Notes: generated from the sequence alone by a model not told the origin. A stretch of DNA of 64,000 bases from Luteimonas sp. YGD11-2 (GCF_004118975.1 NZ_CP035376.1:2852001-2916000); one strand, 5' to 3'; shown: positions 48,860 to 57,208, counted from the first letter of the stretch. Numbers and translations: made by a program.

Positions 48860-49232
48860 GACCTACGACTACGCGGTCGTACGCGTGGTCCCGCGCGTGG
48901 AGCGCGGGGAGTTCATCAACGCCGGGCTCGTGATGTCGTGCGAGCGCCGCGGCTGGCTGCAGGCGCGCATCGAGCTCGACCACGGCCGCCTGCGCGCGCT
49001 GTGGCCGGACGTCGACGTGGAGGCGGTGGAGCACGCGCTTTCGGCGATCCCGCGGATCTGCATCGGCGGCGCCGACGCCGGCCCGATCGGCCTGCTGCCA
49101 CTGCGCGCGCGCTTCCACTGGCTGACCGCACAACGCAGTGCGGTCATCCAGACCTCGCCCGTGCACATGGGCCGCTGCGCCGACCTCGACGCCACGATGG
49201 AACGCCTGCTGCAGCGGATGGTCCGGACCTGA
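48846..49232 (+). CDS. DUF3037 family protein
   Basis: 128 aa from GTG 48846, inside the last codons of the kinase-like gene. Pattern: YDYAVVRVVPRVERGEFINA, GLVMSCERRGWLQARI and the end of domain RFHWLTAQRSAVIQTSPVH. DUF3037 has no known role. Overlap with the HipA-like gene suggests that the two act together. Confidence 0.85.
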   Translation: MHAPETYDYAVVRVVPRVERGEFINAGLVMSCERRGWLQARIELDHGRLRALWPDVDVEAVEHALSAIPRICIGGADAGPIGLLPLRARFHWLTAQRSAVIQTSPVHMGRCADLDATMERLLQRMVRT

Positions 49233-49378
49233 CGGTTCCACGGGCCGTGCTCATCCCGCGTTCGGAAGCGTGAAGGCCGGAAGCGTTTACCGTTCATGCT
49301 GCGCGCCGTGCGGTCACGTGCCTTGAACGGCGGGAGGGAAAGACTGGCTGCACACATTCGCAGCACAAGGAAACCGCC

Positions 49379-49879
49379 ATGAACCGCACTCCGAAGACCG
49401 CACTCGCCCTGGCCCTTTCCGCCGGCCTGGTGTTCGCCGCCGGCAACGTGATGGCCGATGACACCCGTGCGCAGAACACCGACCGCCTGGCCGCGGCCGA
49501 CTCCGACCAGCCGGTCAACGACACCTGGATCACCACCAAGGTCAAGTCGAGCCTGCTGGCCGACAGCGATGTCGCCGGCATGGATATCCGCGTGGTCACC
49601 AACAATGGCGTCGTCGGCCTGTCCGGCAATGTCGACAGCCAGGCCCAGGCCGATCGTGCCCGGCAGATTGCACAGGACATCGAGGGCGTCGCACGCGTGG
49701 ATGATTCCGGCCTCACCGTCGGCAGCGCCGCCGGCAATCACGGCAATACCACCGGCGACCGCGCCAACACCACCAGTGACCGCGCCGGCGACCGTGGCAA
49801 CACCACCGGCCACACCGGCCACGGCAACACGCGCGACGGCAACAACGCCGCCACGCGTGACACCACCGGCGACAACTGA
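49379..49879 (+). CDS. Periplasmic BON-domain protein with low-complexity tail
   Basis: 166 aa. Signal peptide ending at VMADD, then one BON domain (NDTWITTKVKSSLLADSDVA, TNNGVVGLSGNVDSQAQADR, residues ~45-115). The last ~50 residues are a Gly/Asn/Thr/Asp/Arg-rich tail with repeated GNTTGDRA-like units and no predicted fold. BON domains bind phospholipids or the envelope and are often stress-induced (OsmY type). Confidence 0.88.
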   Translation: MNRTPKTALALALSAGLVFAAGNVMADDTRAQNTDRLAAADSDQPVNDTWITTKVKSSLLADSDVAGMDIRVVTNNGVVGLSGNVDSQAQADRARQIAQDIEGVARVDDSGLTVGSAAGNHGNTTGDRANTTSDRAGDRGNTTGHTGHGNTRDGNNAATRDTTGDN

Positions 49880-49924
49880 TCGCGCACATCACCGCGCCCG
49901 ACGGGCGCTGTGGAGCAGTACCCG

Positions 49925-49950
49925 GCGCGGCGCCCCCAAGGGCGCCGCGC
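49925..49950 (+). terminator. Hairpin after the BON gene
   Basis: 11-bp perfect stem GCGCGGCGCCC / GGGCGCCGCGC with a CCAA loop, 46 bp past the stop. It lacks a T run, so termination would be weak or Rho-assisted. The rest of the gap to coxB (49951-50190) shows no repeat or convincing promoter. Confidence 0.5.
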
Positions 49951-50190
49951 TGCTGTTCGGGTCCTGGTCGTCGGGAATCGGACCTGCGACCCGGAGCACC
50001 CACCGCCGGGCACCGGCGGCGCGCCCGGCCGGCGACGCGGAGGCCGCGCCCAGCGCATGCGCAGCAGTCAGCGCGGGCCTTTTCGCAGCCAGGCTGCATG
50101 CCACGTTCACGCGCCCTGCCCATCGGCGTCGCTAGCGTGTGACGGCGCCTGCAGTTGGCGCGGGGACAGCACGAGGACGACCCGACCACG

Positions 50191-50913
50191 ATGCGGCGAC
50201 ACCACCGCTCCTTCCTGATTGCGTGCGCGACGCTCGCGCTGCTGGCCGCATGCGTGCAGGGGCCACAGTCGACGCTCGACCCTGCTGGCCCCGCCGCCGA
50301 GGGCATCGCGCTGACCTGGTGGGTGATGTTCGGGCTGTTCTCGGCGATCTGGCTGCTGGTGATGGTGCTGGTGTGCTGGGCGCTGTTCCGCGGCCGCAAC
50401 ACGCGTGCGCTGGGTCGGCCCACCCACCTGATCGTGGCCGGCGGGCTGCTGATGCCGCTCATGGTGCTGACCGGCCTCCTCGTCTGGGGCACCGCCACCA
50501 GCGGCCGCGTCACCGGGCTGGACGAGACACCCCGGCACGTGATCGATGTGATCGGCCGGCAATGGGAGTGGGAGTTCCGCTACCGCGACGACGAGGGCCG
50601 CGTGCGTGCCACCAGCGACGTGGTCCTGCACCTGCCGCGCGGGGAGATGGTGGAATTCAACATCACCAGCGAGGACGTGATCCACAGCTTCTGGATCCCG
50701 CGGCTGGGGGGCAAGCGCGACGCCGTGCCCGGACGGATCAACACCCTGCGCCTGCGCGTGGACGACGACGGCGGTCGCCCGCTGCGCGGCCAGTGCGCGG
50801 AGTTCTGCGGTCTCGAGCACACCCACATGATCTTCGCCGTCGAGGTGATGGAGCCCGATGCGTGGCGCGCGTGGCGCGACAGCGGTGGCATGACCGCGGG
50901 AGGCCTGCGATGA
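50191..50913 (+). CDS. coxB: Cytochrome c oxidase subunit II (CuA), lipoprotein type
   Basis: 240 aa. Lipobox LALLAACVQ, two membrane helices (WWVMFGLFSAIWLLVMVLV; IVAGGLLMPLMVLTGLLVW) and a cupredoxin domain with the full CuA set: the His of DVIHSFWIP and C-x-E-x-C-x3-H-x2-M in CAEFCGLEHTHM. CuA means it oxidises cytochrome c, not quinol; there is no fused cytochrome c domain. ATG 50191 is preferred over a TTG at 50155. Overlaps coxA (ATGA). Confidence 0.94.
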   Translation: MRRHHRSFLIACATLALLAACVQGPQSTLDPAGPAAEGIALTWWVMFGLFSAIWLLVMVLVCWALFRGRNTRALGRPTHLIVAGGLLMPLMVLTGLLVWGTATSGRVTGLDETPRHVIDVIGRQWEWEFRYRDDEGRVRATSDVVLHLPRGEMVEFNITSEDVIHSFWIPRLGGKRDAVPGRINTLRLRVDDDGGRPLRGQCAEFCGLEHTHMIFAVEVMEPDAWRAWRDSGGMTAGGLR

Positions 50914-53441
50914 CCACGGCGCACGGCCCGGGGCGCATCGACGAGGCCGAGAACCGCCGTCGGCTCGACCTGCTGTCGCGCATCTGGGACTCGGAACGCA
51001 GCTGGCGCGGCCAGCTGACCGTGGTCAACCACACCACCATCGGTCTGCGTTTCATCGTCGCCGGGCTGGCCTTCATGCTGGTCGGCGGCATGCTGTCGAT
51101 GTTCATCCGCCTGCAGCTGGCCTGGTTCGGCATGGAGGTGCTGGACCCGCAGCGTTACGCGCAGTTCGTGACCATGCACGGCACCACGATGATGTTCCTG
51201 TTCGCGGTGCCGATCATGGAAGGCTTCGCGATGTACCTGGTGCCGAAGATGCTGGGCACGCGCGACCTGCCGTTCCCGCGCATGTCGGCGTTCGGCTGGT
51301 GGTGCTACCTGTTCGGCGGCCTGTTCCTCTACTCCAGCTTCCTGTTCGGTGCCGCGCCCGACGGCGGCTGGTTCATGTACGTGCCGTTGACCGACAGCAC
51401 CTACTCGCCGGGCCTGGGTGCGGATTTCTGGCTGATCGGGGTGACGTTCGCCGAGATCGCCGCGGTCACCGCCGCGGTGGAGCTGATCGTCGCCATCCTC
51501 ATCACCCGCGCACCGGGCATGGGACTGCAGCGCATCCCGCTGTTCTGCTGGGCGATCCTGGTGATGGCCTTCATGATCGCGTTCGGCTTCCCGCCACTGA
51601 TCCTGGCCAGCATCCTGCTGGAGATCCAGCGCGCGTTCGACTTCGCCTTCTTCGACGTGCCACGCGGCGGCGACCCGCTGCTGTGGCAGCACCTGTTCTG
51701 GCTGTTCGGCCACCCCGAGGTCTACATCATCTTCCTGCCGGCCTCGGGCGTGGTGTCGATGCTGGTGGCCACGTTCGCGCGGCGCCCGATGGTCGGCTAC
51801 ACGTGGATCGTGCTGGCCTATGTCGGCACCGGCTTCCTGAGCTTCGGGCTGTGGGTGCACCACATGTACACGGTGGGCATCCCGTTGCTGGCGCTGGCGT
51901 TCTTCAGCGCGGCGAGCATGGCGGTGGCGATCCCGATGGGCATCCAGGTGTTCGCGTGGATCGCCACGCTGTGGGCGGGGCGGCCACGGTTCCGGCTGCC
52001 GATGCTGCACCTGTTCGGGTTCTTCTTCGTGTTCGTGCTGGGCGGGCTCACCGGCGTCATGCTCGCGTTCGTGCCGTTCGACTGGCAGGCGCACGACACC
52101 CACTTCGTGGTCGCGCACCTGCACTACGTGCTGATCGGCGGGCTGATGTTCCCGATGTTCGCCGGGCTGTACTACTGGTTGCCGATGGTCAGTGGGCGGA
52201 TGCCGTCGGAGAGCATCGGCCGCACCGCGTTCTGGATGGTCTTCATCGGCTTCAACCTCGCGTTCCTGCCGATGCACCTCACCGGCCTGCTCGGGCTGCC
52301 GCGCCGGGTGTACACCTACCCCGCCGATCTCAATGTCGAGTGGCTCAACCTGATCTCCACGGCGGCCGGCTTCGTGCTCGCAGCCGGCATCCTCGCGATC
52401 CTGGTCGACCTCGGGCTGTCGTTCCGCCTCGGCCGGCGCGCACCGCAGCGCAACCCGTGGGAAGCGGGCACCCTGGAGTGGGCGCTGGCGTGGCCGGTGC
52501 CGACGTACAACTTCGCCTCGATACCGGTGGTCGACGACCGCTACCCGGTGTGGTCGCGCCCGGCGCTCATCGACGAGACCGCGCGTGCGGAGGGCCTGCT
52601 CGGCGACCCGCGCGACGGCCGGCGCGAGATGCTCGGTACCGGCATGCTGGGCGCGGAGCCCGAGCAGGTCATCCGGATCTCGCATTCGACCTGGTGGCCG
52701 CTGCTGGCGGCGATCAACATCGCGGCGCTGCTCGCGTGTTTCATCGCCAAGGTCTACTGGGGCGCCGCGCTGCTGGTGCTGCCGCTGCTGGGCATGTTCG
52801 CCGGCTGGCTGTGGACGACGGGGGACCGCCACGCCACGGCCATGGTGGACATCGGCGACGGCCGCCTGCTGCCGACCCAGTACAGCGCGCGCAACGCGCC
52901 GGGCTGGTGGGCGCTGGTGATCAGCCTGCTGATCGACGGCTCGCTGTTCGCGTCGCTGGTGTTCGCCTACTTCTACCTGTGGCTGGGCACCGAAGCCTGG
53001 CCACCGGCCGGCATCGCGCTCGGCGGACTGGCGCTGCCGCTCATCGCCCTCGGGCTGCTGCTGTTGCAGGGCGCGGCCACCTGGTGGGCCGGGCGCGCAT
53101 TGCGAGCCGGCGCCATCGCGCGGGTGGTGGTCGCGATGCTGGCCGCCGCGGCGCTCGGAACCGGATTCATCGTGGTCGAATCCTGGGCGCTGGCCGGACC
53201 GGTGGGTACGCCGCAGGCGCATGCCTACGCCTCGGTGGTGTGGACCCTGGCCGGCTTCCACATGCTGCACGTGGCGATCGCGGTGCTGATGTCGGTGTTC
53301 GTGGCCGCGCGCGCGCGGGCCGGCTACGTGACCGCGGCCCGCCCGCTCGAACCACGCGTGGTCGCCGGGTTCTGGCGCTACACGGTGGGCATCGGGCTGG
53401 TTGCCTGGGTGGTGATCCACGTGTTCCCGAGGGTGATCTGA
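50910..53441 (+). CDS. coxA: Cytochrome c oxidase subunit I fused to subunit III
   Basis: 843 aa. Subunit I part (residues ~1-560): heme a His in TMHGTTMMF, CuB His and cross-linked Tyr with the D-channel Glu in GHPEVYIIFLPASG, the His pair in LWVHHMYTVG, and heme a3/heme a His in HFVVAHLHYVLIGG. The GHPEVY form is that of A1-type oxidases. After a linker with a short two-helix segment, residues ~660-843 are a subunit III-like domain ending WRYTVGIGLVAWVVIHVF. One polypeptide thus replaces CoxA and CoxC. Start ATG 50910. Confidence 0.94.
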   Translation: MTTAHGPGRIDEAENRRRLDLLSRIWDSERSWRGQLTVVNHTTIGLRFIVAGLAFMLVGGMLSMFIRLQLAWFGMEVLDPQRYAQFVTMHGTTMMFLFAVPIMEGFAMYLVPKMLGTRDLPFPRMSAFGWWCYLFGGLFLYSSFLFGAAPDGGWFMYVPLTDSTYSPGLGADFWLIGVTFAEIAAVTAAVELIVAILITRAPGMGLQRIPLFCWAILVMAFMIAFGFPPLILASILLEIQRAFDFAFFDVPRGGDPLLWQHLFWLFGHPEVYIIFLPASGVVSMLVATFARRPMVGYTWIVLAYVGTGFLSFGLWVHHMYTVGIPLLALAFFSAASMAVAIPMGIQVFAWIATLWAGRPRFRLPMLHLFGFFFVFVLGGLTGVMLAFVPFDWQAHDTHFVVAHLHYVLIGGLMFPMFAGLYYWLPMVSGRMPSESIGRTAFWMVFIGFNLAFLPMHLTGLLGLPRRVYTYPADLNVEWLNLISTAAGFVLAAGILAILVDLGLSFRLGRRAPQRNPWEAGTLEWALAWPVPTYNFASIPVVDDRYPVWSRPALIDETARAEGLLGDPRDGRREMLGTGMLGAEPEQVIRISHSTWWPLLAAINIAALLACFIAKVYWGAALLVLPLLGMFAGWLWTTGDRHATAMVDIGDGRLLPTQYSARNAPGWWALVISLLIDGSLFASLVFAYFYLWLGTEAWPPAGIALGGLALPLIALGLLLLQGAATWWAGRALRAGAIARVVVAMLAAAALGTGFIVVESWALAGPVGTPQAHAYASVVWTLAGFHMLHVAIAVLMSVFVAARARAGYVTAARPLEPRVVAGFWRYTVGIGLVAWVVIHVFPRVI

Positions 53442-53812
53442 TGCAGGCCCTGTCGCCGCACCGGCTGACCGGCATCGCCGCCCCGTGGGCGGTGTGGGCG
53501 GTGCATTTCGTCACCGTCTACAGCCTGCAGGGCGTGGTGTGCGCCGAGGAGGTGTTGCGGCGCGACGTGGCGGGTGTGGAGATCGCCACCTGGATCCTCG
53601 CCGCGATCGGCATCGTGGCGGTGGCGGCCACTGTCTGGCTGGGCGTGCGTGGGCTGCACGCGTGGCGGCACGCGCGTCGCGACGTACAGCCCGACGTGGC
53701 CACCCGCCGCGAGCGCTTCGCGTCGGCGATCACCGCGCTTTCCGGCCTGCTGGCCAGCATCGCGATCACCTTCACGACAATTCCCGTCCTCATGCTGCCC
53801 CCCTGTGCCTGA
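53441..53812 (+). CDS. Small membrane protein of the cox operon
   Basis: 123 aa with three hydrophobic segments (PWAVWAVHFVTVYSLQGVV, WILAAIGIVAVAATVWLGV, TALSGLLASIAITFTTIPVL). It sits where a subunit IV or assembly factor is often found in cox operons, but I cannot assign a family. Both its start and its stop overlap neighbours (TGATG on each side), so it is surely co-translated with coxA. Confidence 0.8.
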   Translation: MQALSPHRLTGIAAPWAVWAVHFVTVYSLQGVVCAEEVLRRDVAGVEIATWILAAIGIVAVAATVWLGVRGLHAWRHARRDVQPDVATRRERFASAITALSGLLASIAITFTTIPVLMLPPCA

Positions 53813-54342
53813 TGCGCAAGACCCTCGAACAACCCAAGCCCAGCACCACCACCCACTCGGTGCGCAGCCGGGTGGCGATCGCCAAGCATCCGCTGCATCC
53901 GATGCTGGTGGTCTATCCGGTGGCGCTGCTGAGCCTGGTGTTCCCGGCGGACCTGCTGTCGCTGTGGTTCGACACCGTGTTCTGGTCGCAGACCGCGTTC
54001 TGGTTGAACGCGGTGGGCCTTGCGATCGGCATCGTCGCGGGCATCGCCGGCACCGCCGACATGTTCCTGATCCGGGTGGTGCGCCGGCACGTCTCCGCAT
54101 GGAACCACTTCATCGTCGCGGTGATGGTGCTGGCGATGGCGGGCCTGGGCGTGTGGCTGCGCGCCCCCGACCCCGCCGCCGCGGTGTGGCCCTGGGGCCT
54201 GCTGCAGTCCGGCGTGCTGCTGCTGCTGGTGATGATCGCCGGCTGGCTGGGCGGCACGCTGAGCTTCCGCCATGGCATCGGCGTCTACGGCGAGGGCAAT
54301 CCACACGAGCACGAGGCCGACGACAGGCCGCCGGCGGAGTGA
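53812..54342 (+). CDS. DUF2231-type membrane protein
   Basis: 176 aa with four helices; the opening HPLHPMLVVYPVALLSLVF and GIVAGIAGTADMFLIR are the DUF2231 signature, and the protein ends in an acidic His-containing tail. The family often lies near heme or redox genes; its role is not established. Start overlaps the previous stop (TGATG). Confidence 0.88.
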   Translation: MRKTLEQPKPSTTTHSVRSRVAIAKHPLHPMLVVYPVALLSLVFPADLLSLWFDTVFWSQTAFWLNAVGLAIGIVAGIAGTADMFLIRVVRRHVSAWNHFIVAVMVLAMAGLGVWLRAPDPAAAVWPWGLLQSGVLLLLVMIAGWLGGTLSFRHGIGVYGEGNPHEHEADDRPPAE

Positions 54343-54414
54343 CCCGGCGGCCGTTCCGGCGCGCCCCCGGTGCTGGCATAGTCGGCGCCATTCCCACCTG
54401 CATGGATCGCAATC

Positions 54415-54603
54415 ATGGAAGTCTCTTCCGGCCCCGGTCTCTGGCTCATCCTTCTGAATTTCGTGCCGGTGCTGCTCGTGCTTGGCGCGCTGTGCCTGGC
54501 CGTACTGGTGGTGATGGCACTGGTCCGCCTGGTGCAGGCACAGCAGCGCACGGCCGCGGCCGTCGAACGCATCGCCACCTCCCTGCAGGACCCTCGCCGA
54601 TGA
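54415..54603 (+). CDS. 62-aa single-span membrane protein
   Basis: One long hydrophobic segment (GLWLILLNFVPVLLVLGALC and on) is followed by a cytoplasmic amphipathic helix VQAQQRTAAAVERIATSLQ. Unknown family. Its stop overlaps the start of a still smaller protein with a matching C-terminal helix. Confidence 0.7.
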   Translation: MEVSSGPGLWLILLNFVPVLLVLGALCLAVLVVMALVRLVQAQQRTAAAVERIATSLQDPRR

Positions 54604-54728
54604 GCCTCATCCTGCTGATGGTGCTGGCCTGCCTGCTGGTGCTGGGCAACAGGGTGGTGCACGCACAGCAGCGCATCGCCGCCGCGCTGGAATCGATCGC
54701 GGTGCAGCTGGAGAGGCGACCGGATTGA
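54600..54728 (+). CDS. 42-aa single-span membrane protein, partner of the preceding gene
   Basis: ATG 54600 overlaps the previous stop (ATGA). Product: MSLILLMVLACLLVLGNRVV, then HAQQRIAAALESIAVQLERR. The second half aligns with QAQQRTAAAVERIATSLQ of the 62-aa protein, so the two look like paralogues made by duplication. Unknown function; coupling and shared helix suggest a heteromer. Confidence 0.65.
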   Translation: MSLILLMVLACLLVLGNRVVHAQQRIAAALESIAVQLERRPD

Positions 54729-54847
54729 CGACGGCTCTCCCTCCCGCGCCTTTCCGTTGCCCCCGCGCAGGCGCGGCCATGATGGGCGGAATGAGCGTCT
54801 GATTGTTCTCCAGACCGGGCGGCGTTCCGGTCGAACCGGCGGCGTTT

Positions 54848-54978
54848 TCGACTGGAACCGGGGGTCGGTTTCGACTGGAACCGGCGGTCGGTTTCGACTG
54901 GAACCGGCGGTCGGTTTCGACTGGAACCGGCGGTCGGTTTCGACTGGAACCGGCGGTCGGTTTCGACTGGAACCGGGG
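54848..54978. repeat. 23-bp tandem repeat, five full units plus a partial
   Basis: Units of TCGACTGGAACCGGCGGTCGG plus TT start at 54848, 54871, 54894, 54917, 54940 and 54963 (partial), almost identical to each other. Each contains the dyad AACCG-N5-CGGTT. The array ends directly at unit A of composite locus 3 (54982). The 23-bp period is not a multiple of three and no start or ribosome site suggests coding. No spacers, so not CRISPR. Confidence 0.9.
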
Positions 54979-54981
54979 CGG

Positions 54982-55093
54982 CCCGCCACGGCCACAGGGG
55001 GATGCCCAGCCGGATATCTCCGCGTCCTGCTCCCACATCCGGCCGCCGGCCATCCATGGCCGGCTCTGGACATCCCCCTGCGTCCGCGGCGGG
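54982..55093 (+). repeat. Composite repeat locus 3, unit A (112 bp)
   Basis: Same structure and length as units A of loci 1 and 2: arms around CAGGGGGATG / CATCCCCCTG, hairpin CCGGATATC...CATCCGG and core GCCGGCCATCCATGGCCGGC. It points away from the upstream small-membrane-protein genes. The spacer 55094-55270 keeps the first ~70 bp of homology (GTCGTCGCGTC...GAAGAGCGTCAGGCCGTCG) with locus 2. Confidence 0.88.
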
Positions 55094-55270
55094 CTCCGAC
55101 CTGTCGTCGCGTCGGGAAGAAGGTCAAGGGCGAAGAGCGTCAGGCCGTCGTGGCGGCGACTCTCGGGCCGACACCCTTGTCGGAACGGCCGAACGCACGA
55201 GCGTGGCAGCCGCTGGCGACGACCGCGCCAACCGCCGTCGACTTTCGTACCGGACCGACGAATGCCGGAG

Positions 55271-55387
55271 CCCGTCGCGTGCGCCGGGGGGTGTGCTCCC
55301 AGCCGGCCATGGATGGCCGGCGGCCGGCCGTGGTAGCCGGACGCGGACTCCGGCCGGGGGAGCACACCCCCCGGTGCGCGCGACGGG
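55271..55387 (+). repeat. Composite repeat locus 3, unit B (117 bp)
   Basis: Outer arms CCCGTCGCGTGCGCC / GGTGCGCGCGACGGG, core GCCGGCCATGGATGGCCGGC and hairpin GGCCGG...CCGGCC, as in loci 1 and 2. The ~25 bp before it (GTACCGGACC...GAATGCC) are also shared with locus 2. The remaining 55388-55504 carries nothing I can name. Confidence 0.88.
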
Positions 55388-55504
55388 CAGCGTGGACTAC
55401 AACGGAGCCCCCGATCCTCCGTGCATGGGTTCCATCGGCGGAGCCCGGAGTCCAGCGTGGAAGCGGGTCCTTCACGCCTGCGACCGGGCACGGCTCGCTG
55501 CAAT

Positions 55505-55527
55505 CAGGGTGGACCGCGCCCACCCTG
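55505..55527 (-). terminator. Hairpin after the HemJ/CopD-like gene
   Basis: CAGGGTGG / CCACCCTG stem with a 7-nt loop, five bases beyond the stop of the leftward gene. No T run, so a weak or Rho-assisted end is likely. Confidence 0.4.
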
Positions 55528-55531
55528 GAGC

Positions 55532-55996
55532 TCAGTCCTCGCGGTCGACTCCATGCATTGGCGGGGGCGGCAGGTCGCCGAGGGTGCGCGGCTTGGCGCC
55601 GGTGATCGCGGCGATCGCCAGCAGCAGCAGCAACGGCACCCAGCCGAGCGTGCGGAAGAACCATGCGCCGTGGCGGTCGTTGCCCTTGCCGAGCTGGTAC
55701 AGCAGCAGCCCGAAGTAGAGGTGGAACAGCACCGCCACCGCGACCACCGTGAGCTTCAGCACCAGCCATGCACCATCCGGGCGCCATGCGATCAGCACCA
55801 GCCCGAGGGTGATGGTGACGATCGCCGCCGGCGTGGCGATGCGGAAGAACAGCACGTTGGCGACGGGGTTGAAGTACGCCGCCTCGCCGTCGGCCTCCTT
55901 GCGCTGGAACGCCACGAACAGGCGCGGCAGGAAGAACAGCCCGGTGAACCAGATGGCCATCGCGGCGATGTGGAAGAACTTCAGCCAGAAGTACAT
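55532..55996 (-). CDS. HemJ-like / CopD-family membrane protein
   Basis: 154 aa with four helices. N-terminus MYFWLKFFHIAAMAIWFTGL then FFLPRLFVAF is very close to HemJ (protoporphyrinogen oxidase, UPF0093), including the conserved His near residue 9; the CopD family shares this fold. If HemJ, it performs the penultimate step of heme synthesis, which would suit the nearby oxidase genes. A CopD-like copper role cannot be excluded. Confidence 0.8.
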   Translation of the reverse strand: MYFWLKFFHIAAMAIWFTGLFFLPRLFVAFQRKEADGEAAYFNPVANVLFFRIATPAAIVTITLGLVLIAWRPDGAWLVLKLTVVAVAVLFHLYFGLLLYQLGKGNDRHGAWFFRTLGWVPLLLLLAIAAITGAKPRTLGDLPPPPMHGVDRED

Positions 55997-56287
55997 GGGG
56001 TCTCCGGAAAGCGCGTGACTGGCGGAACCTTCATGCGGGCCGTCCTCGCCTCGCCCCGGCCTTCGCCGGCGGCAGTCTTCCCGGCACGCGTGAAAAGCGC
56101 GGGAACCACCGTGGGCATCGGCTGCAGTCGATCGACGTCCTGCGCCGGAACCGTTGTGGAAGTGGAAGCGTGCCGGTGTGGTCCGCTTCCGGCATGCACG
56201 GCCGGGAACGTTAGTGCATCCACCGCCGGTGCCACGTGTACGCGCCGTGCACAGGGTGAAGCCGACCGGATTGTTACCGTGTTGCGC

Positions 56288-57208
56288 ATGCCTCGACCCC
56301 TACGCGCCGTGCCGTTTCCGGTGACTGCCGCCCTTGCGTTGTTGATGCCGGGAGCGGCGTTTGCGCATGGCAGCCACGCCCATCCGCCCACCCTTGCGCA
56401 GGCGTGGACGCTCTCGCCGATGGTGCTGGTGCCGTTCGTGCTGCTGGCGGTGCTGTACGCGGTGGGGCTCGCCGGGTTGTGGCGGCAGGCCGGCATCGGC
56501 CGCGGCGTCAGCATTGCCGGCGTCGCCGGTTTCTGGGCCGGGATGCTGGCGCTGGCGCTGGCGGCGATCTGGCCGCTGGATGCATACGGTGCCTGGTCGC
56601 TGGCCGCACACATGGCCCAGCACATGCTGCTGCTGGCACTGGTGCCGCCGCTGCTGCTGGCCGGCAAGCCGTTCGCGGTGGTCGCCTACGCGTTGCCGCG
56701 ACGCTGGTCGAGCGCCCTGCACGCCGGCCTGCATGCGCCACTGATGCGGATATCGGCCTGGCTGGTGCCGGCCGCGGTGGCCCACAGTGCGGTGATGTGG
56801 GCCTGGCACCTGCCCGGTGCGCTCGAGGCGGTGCTGGCCAGCGAACCGCTGCACCACCTGATGCATCTGTCCTTCCTGCTCGCCGGCATGTGGTTCTGGG
56901 CGGCGGCGTGGCGGCGGCTGCGTGACCCCGGCAGCGGCGCCGGCGGCGGGGTCGTGGCGCTGCTGGCGGTGATGATGCAGATGGGTTTCCTGGGCGCGCT
57001 GCTGGCGTTCTCGCCACGCACGCTGTACCCGGTGTATGCCGTGCGCGCACCTGAAATCGGCCTCGCCGCGCTGGCCGACCAGCAACTGGCGGGCATCCTG
57101 ATGTGGGTGCCGAGCTGCATCCCCTACCTTGCGGGCGGGCTGTGGCTGCTGTGGCAGGGGCTTGCACGCAACGAGCGACGCAGCCCGACCCGGGACGCCG
57201 GGCCGTGA
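56288..57208 (+). CDS. ctaG: Cytochrome c oxidase assembly protein, caa3-type CtaG
   Basis: 306 aa with about seven helices after a signal-like start. His residues typical of the caa3_CtaG family are present in LAAHMAQHMLLLALVPPLLL, MWAWHLPGALE and PLHHLMHLSFLLAG. The family helps insert copper into CuB, so it may serve the oxidase at 50191-53441. It is not the Cox11 type of CtaG. The stop overlaps the next gene (GTGA). Confidence 0.85.
   Translation: MPRPLRAVPFPVTAALALLMPGAAFAHGSHAHPPTLAQAWTLSPMVLVPFVLLAVLYAVGLAGLWRQAGIGRGVSIAGVAGFWAGMLALALAAIWPLDAYGAWSLAAHMAQHMLLLALVPPLLLAGKPFAVVAYALPRRWSSALHAGLHAPLMRISAWLVPAAVAHSAVMWAWHLPGALEAVLASEPLHHLMHLSFLLAGMWFWAAAWRRLRDPGSGAGGGVVALLAVMMQMGFLGALLAFSPRTLYPVYAVRAPEIGLAALADQQLAGILMWVPSCIPYLAGGLWLLWQGLARNERRSPTRDAGP

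Noticed and set aside
48086..49232. Classical HipBA toxin-antitoxin module
   Set aside because: No HipB-like helix-turn-helix gene, no HipA N-terminal domain, and the partner is DUF3037.
54848..54978. 23-bp repeats as a CRISPR array
   Set aside because: Units are directly adjacent with no unique spacers, and no cas gene is in the window.
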